Position numbers and translations under genes: made by a program. Positions 35,631-44,468 of a stretch of 64,000 bases of DNA are shown piece by piece. This DNA comes from Lunatibacter salilacus (GTDB taxonomy: Bacteria; Bacteroidota; Bacteroidia; Cytophagales; Cyclobacteriaceae). Where the stretch lies: the NCBI RefSeq assembly GCF_009797935.1, contig NZ_VOLC01000012.1, positions 176,698 through 240,697 of the forward strand. Direction: 5' to 3'. Each line of letters opens with the position of its first letter. Positions within the stretch are counted from its first letter, which is position 1. The notes under the pieces are model-generated. The model was given only the letters and a program-made list of their open reading frames with translations, was not told where the DNA came from and did no database searches.

Positions 35631-38600
35631 ATGCCCAAAAAAATGAGATTTAAATTAATAAAACCTATCCAAAAATTTTATTCGCCTCTATTCCAATCTG
35701 GATTAATTTTTTGGTTCATAATAGGATGCTCCTCCCAACCGGATGACCTACGCATTAAGCAAATAAATCCTGAAGAGGCCAGATCACTTGCCTCATCCGT
35801 AGAAGGCTTGGTAAATCCTGAACTTGATGAACAACTGAGCCTGAAATTATGGGCATCAGATTCATTGGTTTTTGATCCTATTTCTATTGATTTTGATGAT
35901 TACGGAAGGTTATATTATAGTAGAACCATGAGGCAAAAAAATTCCGAGTTTGATATTCGGGGTCATCAGGACTGGGAAATCGAGTCAATAAGCTTAGAAA
36001 CTGTTGAAGAAAAGCGCGCCTTTCTCAGAAAAACTTTAGCCCCTGAAAATAGCGACCAAAACCAATGGTTGACTGATGTCAATAAAGACGGATCGCATGA
36101 TTGGCGTGATATGACCGTTGAAAAAGAACGCATTTACCGCTTGGAAGATACAAATGGGGATGGGTTAGCGGATAAGTATCAGTTGGTAGTAGAAGATTTT
36201 AACGATGAGGTGACAGATGTTGCAGGTGCGGTCATGAAGTTTGGAGATGATCTTTTTGTAGGTGTGGGACCTGACATGTGGCGAATCAAAGAAAATAGGA
36301 AGCATGGTTTGATGGAGTCAAAAACTTCCATTGCCCATGGGTTTGGTATTCATATTGGATTTGGTGGTCATGGGATGTCCGGTTTGGAAATGGGTCCTGA
36401 TGGCCGGGTTTACTGGGGAATTGGCGATATTGGCTTTAATGGCACTGGTCCCGACGGAAAAGAATGGAAATATCCAAATAGGGGTGTGATTGCCCGATCC
36501 AATCCAGATGGAAGCGACTTTGAAATTTTCGCCATGGGTGTCCGAAACACCCATGAGTTTGTTTTTGACGAATTCGGCAACTTGATCACCGTTGATAATG
36601 ACGGTGACCATAGGGGAGAGCGGGAACGACTTACCTATCTGGTGGATGGCTCCGATACCGGTTGGAGAACTAGCTGGCAGTTTGGAAAATATAGGGATCC
36701 GGATAACAATACCTATAAGGTATGGATGGATGAAAACATGCATACTCCAAGATCAGAAGACCAGGCTGCTTATTTTATCCCTCCAATCAGTAATTATGTA
36801 AATGGACCTACGGGCATGCTTTACAACCCCGGCACAGCCTTGGGCCCGGCATGGAAGAATACGTTTTTTGTGGCTGAATTCGTCGGAAATCCGGCCAGGT
36901 CAGGAATACACGCTTTCAAACTCAACCCAAAGGGAGCCGGATTTGAATTGGGTGAAACCAAAAAAATCATGGGAGGAATTTTGGCAACCGGTATGGATTT
37001 TGGCCCGGACGGTTCGCTTTATTTTGCGGACTGGATCAATGGCTGGGGTACAAAGGACAGTGGCCGGATATGGAAACTTGAGGACAAAGAAGGAGTAAAT
37101 TGGGCTGCCCGAAAGGAAACGGCTGAGCTAATGGGCCAGGATTTCAGCTCATTTAAGTTGGAAAGGTTGTCTGAATTGCTTGGGCATGAAGATCAGCGAA
37201 TAAGAAGAAAATCCCAATTTGCCCTTGTGGAGAAGGGAAATAAGGGTTTGGAAGTTTTTAAAACCCAATTGGAACAAAAGGAAAACCGCTATGCCCGTAT
37301 TCATTCCATTTGGGGTATCAGTCAGGTGGCACGGAAAAAGAACTCTGAGGCATCGGTTTTAGAACCCTATTTAAAAGACAGTGACGAAGAGATTCGTGCC
37401 CAGGCGGCCAGATGGATAGGTGATGTACGTTATGCTGATGCTGGTGAAGCATTGATTCCCTTACTCAATGATAAATTTGACAGGGCTAAGTTCTTCGCTG
37501 CCGAAGCATTGGGAAGGATAGCGTACGAACCCGCTATTCAACCACTAATCAAGTTGCTAGAGACAAACAATGATGGTGACGTTTATATTCGACATGCGGG
37601 TAGTTTGGCATTGGCGCGAATTGGGAAAGTTGAGCCTTTAGTTGCCCTAGCTGACCATACTTCGAGAGCGGTGCGCATAAGTGCGGTCTTGGCACTTCGA
37701 AGAATGGAATCTCCTGAGATTTCCGTATTCCTCAGGGATAAGGATGAGTATGTCGTTGCCGAAGCGGCCAGAGCCATCAATGATGATTTTTCAATCCCCG
37801 ACGCCTTACCAGCTCTTGGCAATACGCTTGCTGAAACCCGCTTTACATCAGAGCCACTTGTTCGAAGAGCAATAAATGCCAACCTACGTGTTGGTACTAC
37901 TCAGTCCATGCAAAATCTGATCGCCTATGTGCAGCAGGAAAATGCACCAATTGCGATGCGTGTAGAAGCCATGCAAGCCCTTAGTACCTGGTCCAAACCT
38001 TCGGTGTTGGATCGGGTAGATGGGCGTAATAGAGGAAAAATAGAACGTGACCCTCTAGAAATCCGACAAGCTTCCACTGAAACTCTAATGAAGCTACTTG
38101 AGAACCAGGAGTCAGCAATTCGGCTTTCGGCAGTGAATGCATTGGGGAAGCTGGAAATTGTTAGTTCAGGAGATAGACTTTACGGACTTTTGGAATCTGA
38201 CCGAGATGCTGACGTTAGGGAGGCTTCTTTGCGTGCATTGGCTAACCTGAAATGGGAGGGTAAAAACAAGGCCATAGAGCTTGCCTTGAAGGATAGAGAA
38301 AAAAATGTCCGTGTGGCTGGTTTGGATTTGCTGGAAAAGCTAAATATTTCCGGTGATCTGATGGCGACTTTACTCTCTGATGTAATAAATAAACAGACGG
38401 TCGAGGAGAGGCAAGCGGCATTAATTACCTTGGGTAAAGTCCCTATAGAACATTCAGGACCTGTTTTTTCGGGATTATTGGATCAAATGGAAAGGGGCAG
38501 GTTGTCTCCAGATATAGAACTGGAGCTTATAGAAGCGTTGGATTCCGCGGGATCTTCCGAATTGAAGGAAAGGTATTTAGCCATACAGGCAAAACTTACT

Positions 38601-39068
38601 CCCGATGAGTTATTGGCCTCCTATAGAGGAAGCATGTATGGGGGAGACAGTCGCCGGGGAAGAAGCATCTTTTTCCAACACCAAACCGGACAGTGTATCC
38701 GTTGCCATGCTTATGATGATATCGGTGGAAATGCGGGACCTAGGATGAATGGAATTGGTAAAATTCTTTCCAGAGAAGAACTTCTTGAAGCCTTGATTGA
38801 TCCAAGTAAACGGTTGGCTCCGGGGTTTGGAGTGGTTACTTTGACGTTAAATGATGGGGAAACCATGTCTGGTGTTTTGGCAAAGGAAACATCGTCCAGT
38901 TTGTTTGTGAAAATGGGCAACAACCCCGATGCAGAAGTCAAAAAAAGCTCAATTAAGGAAACTAAAATGGCACCTTCAAGTATGCCGGATATGAAGGGAT
39001 TGCTCTCTCGAAGGGAGATCCGGGATCTAGTCAGCTTTTTGGCCACTCTGACGGAGATTGATGAATAA
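35631..39068 (+). CDS. PVC-type beta-propeller dehydrogenase/HEAT/cytochrome c lipoprotein, copy 1
   Basis: The 1145-residue protein has a lipoprotein-like leader ending FIIGC, a six-blade propeller dehydrogenase-like region (about 60-480, with GFGIHIGFGGHGMSGL, IGDIGFNG, VRNTHEFVFDEFG and PTGMLYNPGTALG), HEAT repeats (about 500-950, KDSDEEIRAQAARWIGD, FFAAEALGRIAYEPA) and a C-terminal cytochrome c domain with CIRCH (38694-38708) and distal PSSMPDM. Such proteins are common in Planctomycetes. EF-like loops DVNKDGSHD and DTNGDGLADK (36147-36176) suggest Ca2+ binding. The function is probably periplasmic electron transfer from a sugar or alcohol. Start uncertain (35532, 35631 or 35643). Confidence 0.85.
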   Translation: MPKKMRFKLIKPIQKFYSPLFQSGLIFWFIIGCSSQPDDLRIKQINPEEARSLASSVEGLVNPELDEQLSLKLWASDSLVFDPISIDFDDYGRLYYSRTMRQKNSEFDIRGHQDWEIESISLETVEEKRAFLRKTLAPENSDQNQWLTDVNKDGSHDWRDMTVEKERIYRLEDTNGDGLADKYQLVVEDFNDEVTDVAGAVMKFGDDLFVGVGPDMWRIKENRKHGLMESKTSIAHGFGIHIGFGGHGMSGLEMGPDGRVYWGIGDIGFNGTGPDGKEWKYPNRGVIARSNPDGSDFEIFAMGVRNTHEFVFDEFGNLITVDNDGDHRGERERLTYLVDGSDTGWRTSWQFGKYRDPDNNTYKVWMDENMHTPRSEDQAAYFIPPISNYVNGPTGMLYNPGTALGPAWKNTFFVAEFVGNPARSGIHAFKLNPKGAGFELGETKKIMGGILATGMDFGPDGSLYFADWINGWGTKDSGRIWKLEDKEGVNWAARKETAELMGQDFSSFKLERLSELLGHEDQRIRRKSQFALVEKGNKGLEVFKTQLEQKENRYARIHSIWGISQVARKKNSEASVLEPYLKDSDEEIRAQAARWIGDVRYADAGEALIPLLNDKFDRAKFFAAEALGRIAYEPAIQPLIKLLETNNDGDVYIRHAGSLALARIGKVEPLVALADHTSRAVRISAVLALRRMESPEISVFLRDKDEYVVAEAARAINDDFSIPDALPALGNTLAETRFTSEPLVRRAINANLRVGTTQSMQNLIAYVQQENAPIAMRVEAMQALSTWSKPSVLDRVDGRNRGKIERDPLEIRQASTETLMKLLENQESAIRLSAVNALGKLEIVSSGDRLYGLLESDRDADVREASLRALANLKWEGKNKAIELALKDREKNVRVAGLDLLEKLNISGDLMATLLSDVINKQTVEERQAALITLGKVPIEHSGPVFSGLLDQMERGRLSPDIELELIEALDSAGSSELKERYLAIQAKLTPDELLASYRGSMYGGDSRRGRSIFFQHQTGQCIRCHAYDDIGGNAGPRMNGIGKILSREELLEALIDPSKRLAPGFGVVTLTLNDGETMSGVLAKETSSSLFVKMGNNPDAEVKKSSIKETKMAPSSMPDMKGLLSRREIRDLVSFLATLTEIDE

Positions 39069-39151
39069 ATCTCGGAATTTTTGTTTGGACTTTATCATCA
39101 AATAAATAATTGAGAAAACAGATGCCCAAGTTGGCTTGTTTATTTACAAAT

Positions 39152-42100
39152 ATGAATCGTAAGAAAGTAGAAATTACACGAAAACCTTTCCAAAACCTGA
39201 CGGGTTTGCTTATTTTTTTCATCGCACTAAGCGCCTGCAAACAGGAACCCGTTGATCTAAAAATTAAGACCCTGTCATTGGAAGATGCCCGCGTACAAGC
39301 TGCTACGGTGGAATCTATGGTAAAGCCTGAGCTTCATGAGGACTTTCAACTCAGTGTTTGGGCTACCGATTCCTTGGTGGCTGACCCTATTTCCATGCGC
39401 TTTGATTCAGAAGGTAGGCTTTTCTATTCCCGAACTAACAGAAGGAAAATTTCGGAGTTTGACATACGAAGTCATCAGGATTGGGAAATACAATCCATTA
39501 AAATGCAATCAGTTGCGGATCGAAAGAGCTTTATCCATGAAGAATTAAGCCCTGAAAATAGTGCCAAGAATAAATGGTTGCCAGATATTAACGGAGATGG
39601 TTCCCACGATTGGAAGGATCTTACAGTGGAAAAGGAAAATATCTACAGACTGGAAGATACGGATGGTTCGGGGTTGGCTGATTTGGCCCAGTTGGTAGTT
39701 GAAGATTTTCACGACGAAGTTACAGATGTGGCTGGAGCAGTGCTTTTTCATGAAGGAGAACTGTTTGTCGGGGTTGCGCCCGATCTTTGGAAGCTGACTG
39801 ATACTAACGGTGATGGATTAATGGATACCAAAGTTTCCCTAATGCATGGTTTTGGCGTTCATATCGGATTTGGCGGGCATAACATGTCCGGCCTAACCGT
39901 TGGTCCGGAAGGAAAAATCTATTGGGGAATAGGCGATATCGGGTTTTCAGGCACAGATGCGACCGGTAAGAAATGGCATTTTCCAAACGAAGGAGTTGTT
40001 GTTCGCTGCAATACAGACGGAAGCGATTTCGAGGTTTTTGCACATGGTGTCCGTAATACCCATGAATTTGTATTTGACGAATTCGCAAATTTGATCAGTG
40101 TGGACAATGATGGAGATCACAGTGGCGAGCGGGAAAGAATCGTGTATTTGGTGAATGGATCAGACACAGGTTGGAGGATTAACTGGCAGTTTGGCAAATA
40201 CAGGGATCCGGATAACAACAATTATAAGGTGTGGATGGATGAAAACATGGCTACTCCAAATTCTCCGGATAAAGCCGCATATTATATTCCCACTATAGCA
40301 AATTATGTCAATGGTCCCACTGGTATGTTATATAACCCAGGTACAGCTCTGGGGCCTAAATGGCAAAATACATTCTTTGTAGCCGAGTTTGCCGGAAATC
40401 CTGCCAGATCTGGAATTCATGGGTTTAAATTAAAACCAAAAGGGGCCGGATTTGAGCTTGTGAAAACCGAGCAGCTTATGGGGGGGATATTGGCCACCGG
40501 AATGGATTTTGGACCTGACGGGGCGCTTTATTTTTCAGACTGGATTGATGGCTGGGTTAACAAGGGATATGGAAGAATCTGGAAAATGGATCTTACACAA
40601 GGTGCGTTTACCGCGGAACGGGAAAACACGGCGGAATTAATCCGCCAGAATTTCCATGACAAGGAAGCTGTTCAATTGGGGAAATTGTTAGGTCACGCAG
40701 ATCAGCGAATTAGGAGGAAAGCCCAGTTTGCACTTGCGAAAAAAGGCAATGAAGGCGTGGTGGTTTTTAAGGAACAACTTAGCCAAAAAGAAAACAGGAT
40801 GTCTAGGATTCATGCCATTTGGGGACTCTCGCAAATAGCTGGGAAGGACGAACAAGTTGGTGCCGAACTAATTCCGTTTCTAAAAGATTCTGATGAAGAA
40901 ATTAGGGCTCAAGCAGCGAAATGGATCGGAGATATTCGCTTAAGTCAGGCGGGTAAAGACTTGTTATCTTTGCTGAAAGATTCAAACAGCAGGGTGAGGT
41001 TTTTTGCGGCAGAGGCATTGGGTAGAATTGAATATGCTGGTGCCGTGGATCCTCTTATTCAAATGCTTGAAGAGAACAACGACTCGGATGTATATTTGCG
41101 TCATGCCGGAAGTCTTGCACTTGCGCGGATTGGAAACGTTGCACCGATAGTGAATCTTAAGGACCATCCCTCCAAGGCGGTAAGAACAGCAGCAGTATTG
41201 GCTTTACGTAGAATGGGGCATGCCGGTGTAGCAGAATTTTTAAATGATTCGGAGGAATATATTGTAGCCGAAGCTGCCAGGGCGATTAATGACGATCTTT
41301 CAATTCCCGATGCGTTGCCTGCATTGGCCGGAATTCTAACAACTACCAAATTCAGCTCGGAACCCATCATTCGAAGGGCAATCAATGCGAATCTAAGGGT
41401 AGGAAATGAGCAATGTATGAATAATCTGATCTCGTATCTAAGCAATGCCCAAGTTCCTAAAGCCATGAAAATAGAGGCGATGGAGGCATTGGGCACTTGG
41501 GCAAAGCCGTCCGTGTTGGACCGGGTAGACGGGAGATTTAGAGGCGAAATAGAAAGAGATCCAAACCCCTTACGATTGGCATCAAAGGATGTAATTATGG
41601 AATTGCTGGCTGCTTCTGATGAGGAAATCAGAATTGCCGCAGTTAGATCAATCGCAAAACTCAATATTTCTGATGCGTCAGATCGATTGTTTGCCATGCT
41701 GGAAAAAGACCCATCGCCTGGGGTGCGGGAAGCTAGCTTGGTAGGTATCACGACCATGAAAGAAGTACCCGTGGATAAAGCGATTGAATCTGCCCTTTCA
41801 GACGCTGTCTTATCGGTGCGGGTAGCCGGATTGGGCCTTATCGAGCAACTTGAAATTTCGGAACAATTGAAAGCCAATCTATTGGCAGATGTAATAGTAA
41901 AACAAACAGTTGAAGAAAAACAAGCCGCACTACTTTCATTGGGTAAATTAGATTTAGAACAGGCCAAACCTGTATTTGAAAATGTTTTGAATCTATTGGA
42001 AGCGGAAAAACTTGCGCCGGAAATAGAATTGGAACTTATCGAAGCGCTTGAAAACCTCGACGAGCCAAGCTTAACAGCAAGATACAATGAAATTCGATCC

Positions 42101-42565
42101 AATCGAAGTGGAGACGACCTGCTTGCATCTTATAGCGGAAGCATGTATGGGGGAGATCCTCAACGAGGGCGAAGAATTATGTTCCAACATCCCACGGGGC
42201 AATGTATAAAATGCCATTCTTATGATGATTTTGGCGGAAATGCCGGCCCCAGATTGAATGGGATTGGAAGTCAGTTGAGCCGGAAAGAGTTGTTGGAAGC
42301 ACTTATTGATCCCAGCAAACGGTTGGCACCTGGTTTTGGAGTGGTTATACTGGATTTAAAGGATGATCAGAAACTGGCTGGAATTTTAGCTGCTGAAAAC
42401 AACAATAGCGTCACCGTAAAAATGGGGAATAAGCCGGATACGGTGGTTTTAAAAGAGCATATAGTCCTCCGAAATGACGCACCCTCAAGTATGCCCGACA
42501 TGAAGCAGTACCTTGACCGCCGGGAGATTAGGGATTTGGTGAGTTATCTTGCTACGTTAAAATAA
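39152..42565 (+). CDS. PVC-type beta-propeller dehydrogenase/HEAT/cytochrome c lipoprotein, copy 2
   Basis: A 1137-residue paralogue of the preceding gene, collinear throughout, from the lipoprotein leader ending IALSAC to the cytochrome c CIKCH (42203-42217) and PSSMPDM. Identity is high in the propeller (for example YGIGDIGF, VRNTHEFVFDEFANL). A second EF-like loop, DTNGDGLMDT, is intact here (39800-39829) but degraded in copy 1 (ENRKHGLMES, 36291-36320), while copy 1's DTNGDGLADK reads DTDGSGLADL here. The two genes are 83 bp apart and probably cotranscribed. Start chosen at 39152; 39122 is possible. Confidence 0.85.
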   Translation: MNRKKVEITRKPFQNLTGLLIFFIALSACKQEPVDLKIKTLSLEDARVQAATVESMVKPELHEDFQLSVWATDSLVADPISMRFDSEGRLFYSRTNRRKISEFDIRSHQDWEIQSIKMQSVADRKSFIHEELSPENSAKNKWLPDINGDGSHDWKDLTVEKENIYRLEDTDGSGLADLAQLVVEDFHDEVTDVAGAVLFHEGELFVGVAPDLWKLTDTNGDGLMDTKVSLMHGFGVHIGFGGHNMSGLTVGPEGKIYWGIGDIGFSGTDATGKKWHFPNEGVVVRCNTDGSDFEVFAHGVRNTHEFVFDEFANLISVDNDGDHSGERERIVYLVNGSDTGWRINWQFGKYRDPDNNNYKVWMDENMATPNSPDKAAYYIPTIANYVNGPTGMLYNPGTALGPKWQNTFFVAEFAGNPARSGIHGFKLKPKGAGFELVKTEQLMGGILATGMDFGPDGALYFSDWIDGWVNKGYGRIWKMDLTQGAFTAERENTAELIRQNFHDKEAVQLGKLLGHADQRIRRKAQFALAKKGNEGVVVFKEQLSQKENRMSRIHAIWGLSQIAGKDEQVGAELIPFLKDSDEEIRAQAAKWIGDIRLSQAGKDLLSLLKDSNSRVRFFAAEALGRIEYAGAVDPLIQMLEENNDSDVYLRHAGSLALARIGNVAPIVNLKDHPSKAVRTAAVLALRRMGHAGVAEFLNDSEEYIVAEAARAINDDLSIPDALPALAGILTTTKFSSEPIIRRAINANLRVGNEQCMNNLISYLSNAQVPKAMKIEAMEALGTWAKPSVLDRVDGRFRGEIERDPNPLRLASKDVIMELLAASDEEIRIAAVRSIAKLNISDASDRLFAMLEKDPSPGVREASLVGITTMKEVPVDKAIESALSDAVLSVRVAGLGLIEQLEISEQLKANLLADVIVKQTVEEKQAALLSLGKLDLEQAKPVFENVLNLLEAEKLAPEIELELIEALENLDEPSLTARYNEIRSNRSGDDLLASYSGSMYGGDPQRGRRIMFQHPTGQCIKCHSYDDFGGNAGPRLNGIGSQLSRKELLEALIDPSKRLAPGFGVVILDLKDDQKLAGILAAENNNSVTVKMGNKPDTVVLKEHIVLRNDAPSSMPDMKQYLDRREIRDLVSYLATLK

Positions 42566-42721
42566 AACTGGTACAGTATAAAAAGGGAATGACCACTAAG
42601 GACACAAAGGAGGCACGAAGTGCAAAAGGGATGACCTCGAAGTACACAAAGAAGCAAAAAGTTATTTTTGAAGCTCTCTTTTCTAGGTGGTTAGGTTGAA
42701 AATTATTATAATGGAAATTTG

Positions 42722-42748
42722 CCACATAGGGCGCATAGTGCACATAGC
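42722..42748 (-). repeat. Inverted copy of the dispersed 35-bp repeat
   Basis: Reverse complement reads CTATGTGCACTATGCGCC followed by CTATGTGG, matching the family consensus around 30596-30629. Confidence 0.45.
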
Positions 42749-42786
42749 TTTGACTTCAGACACTGAATAATATTTTCCGAATAATT

Positions 42787-42822
42787 CTATGTGAACTACT
42801 GTGAACTATGTGGTTCAAAAAA
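42787..42822 (+). repeat. Copy of the dispersed 35-bp repeat
   Basis: Starts CTATGTGAACTA, ends CTATGTGGTTCAAAAAA. Family members are at 30359-30393, 30596-30629, 47733-47765 and 47800-47830. Confidence 0.6.
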
Positions 42823-42993
42823 GGCCACAGCGGAAATCAAGGGGGCACAAAAGTACACTAAGGTTTATTTCAATCGTCCGATAGAATCTATGGTTTCTTT
42901 TTGTAACCGTAGAGTAATCTAAAATATTTAACCTTTGCGATCTTCGCGCCTTTGCGCCCTTTGTGGTTCCCCATTTATTTCATCTTGAAGTTT

Positions 42994-44457
42994 CTATCGT
43001 GGCAAATCGTTGCCCATAAATGAGTTTGGATTTACCCTGGGGATGGTTGATCCCCATTTTTCATTTATTGCATCAATAAAGTGGTTGGCGGCAAACGCAC
43101 TTCCCCGGTTGTTTGGGTGTACTCCATCAGCGGAGAAACCTCCATTTGGAGGTGCGATAGATGCGTTAAGCGTCACCCCATTGGCTTGTAGTGAGCCTTC
43201 AAGTGCTGACTGTAGAAGTTGATTAATATTTACCAAAACCAACCTATCTGAATTGGATTGTACGGCTGCGCTAATGACACCATTAAACGTATTGATTTTA
43301 GCTGCTATTTCAGCCTGTTCCGATGGGATTAATACATATTCATCTTCTATAGGTATCGAAACCCCACGAATATTCAACGGGCTTCCCACAGTTTGCCCAA
43401 GAACCTGGGAAAGTGTCAGCGTAGCCTTGTCATTGGAATTACTTTGTCGTATGGATGGCAAACCCAAGGCAGTGAGGTTTGTGAGGGTTTCATCTTCCAT
43501 TACGAATCCATTTTGGCCTGGTTGAAATTGAATAGTTCTTAAAATCCGCTCCTCCTGTGTAATAAGTTGCATTTGCTCCGCTTGCATCAAACCCGCGTTG
43601 TAAGGCAGATAGTTTGGATTGATAAGAGTAACTTGGCCAGATGACAATGGTAATGCATTCCAAGGTACTAAGTTAAAATAGGGTAATACATTGAGATTTG
43701 GGATGTTGGCAACCGCTCCTTTGGCGTTTGGATTCGCTTGAAGCATCGTTCCCAAAGCAGCAGTGTACAACGCAGCGAATTGCTGGTCTGAAGTTAATAT
43801 TGCCGGATTGGATCCGCCCAGAAGTGCATATCCTAAAACATCATTTTTCCCGAGCCAAAAAGTAAAAAAGGTTCCTCCGTCAGCAAGCGCCGCCGCCGCA
43901 TCTCCCACCAAGGTCGAAGTTCCAGGATTGCTGGCAAAACGGGCATATTCAGGATTGAAAGCCGGATGATTGGGCTGTGCGGCATTGCCTGTTTCCGGTA
44001 TTAACGAGGTACCGAGTGAAATCCGGTTTACGCCGAAATTATTTAACGCGCTTTTATTTCCGGCATAGGCCGCAATAGGATTACCTGGTACTATAGGTTC
44101 AGGCTGAATGCTTCCTGTGTTGGGATTAATGCGGAGGATGAGCCGGCCCAACGCAATACCGCCAGGTCCTGGCCCAAAGTAACCAACTTCAGCATTGATA
44201 TCAGGTACATTAAAATCCCCACCTCCAACAGCTTTCATTTGTTCCGCGAGGATAACGGCAAAGGAATTTTGCTGTGAACGGTTGTACAAGGCACCATCCA
44301 TTACGCCAGCAGTAATGGACGAGCCTATACTGATCATTTTTGTAAAGTCTGCCTCCCCCGATGTGGGTTCGATTATAGGCGTTTCCGGAAAATCATATTG
44401 GCAGGAAAAACCTATAATCAGGAGAATAATGGCGGAAAATCTATATAGTTTTTTCAT
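42994..44457 (-). CDS. SGNH/GDSL-type hydrolase-like lipoprotein
   Basis: The 487-residue lipoprotein (signal ends IIGFSC) has SGNH blocks: SIGSSITAG (block I, Ser), LGKNDVLGY (block III, Asn) and DGVHPNNRG (block V, Asp-His). A long insert separates blocks III and V. SGNH enzymes are esterases or lipases. It sits 11 bp after a TonB receptor gene and probably forms a pair with it at the outer membrane, as SusC-like systems pair a receptor with a lipoprotein. Substrate unknown; it could be an ester-bearing nutrient. That pairing role is inference. Confidence 0.83.
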   Translation of the reverse strand: MKKLYRFSAIILLIIGFSCQYDFPETPIIEPTSGEADFTKMISIGSSITAGVMDGALYNRSQQNSFAVILAEQMKAVGGGDFNVPDINAEVGYFGPGPGGIALGRLILRINPNTGSIQPEPIVPGNPIAAYAGNKSALNNFGVNRISLGTSLIPETGNAAQPNHPAFNPEYARFASNPGTSTLVGDAAAALADGGTFFTFWLGKNDVLGYALLGGSNPAILTSDQQFAALYTAALGTMLQANPNAKGAVANIPNLNVLPYFNLVPWNALPLSSGQVTLINPNYLPYNAGLMQAEQMQLITQEERILRTIQFQPGQNGFVMEDETLTNLTALGLPSIRQSNSNDKATLTLSQVLGQTVGSPLNIRGVSIPIEDEYVLIPSEQAEIAAKINTFNGVISAAVQSNSDRLVLVNINQLLQSALEGSLQANGVTLNASIAPPNGGFSADGVHPNNRGSAFAANHFIDAINEKWGSTIPRVNPNSFMGNDLPR

Positions 44458-44468
44458 CGTTTCGTAGG

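Larger units (their letters stand above)
42566..42993. other. Repeat-rich intergenic region
   Basis: No gene is seen. It holds degenerate copies of ACACAAAG-type phrases (AAGGACACAAAGGAGGCACGAAG-like), a 35-bp family copy at 42787-42822 and an inverted one at 42722-42748, and a TTCGCGCCTTTGCGCCCTTTG segment near the end. Confidence 0.6.
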
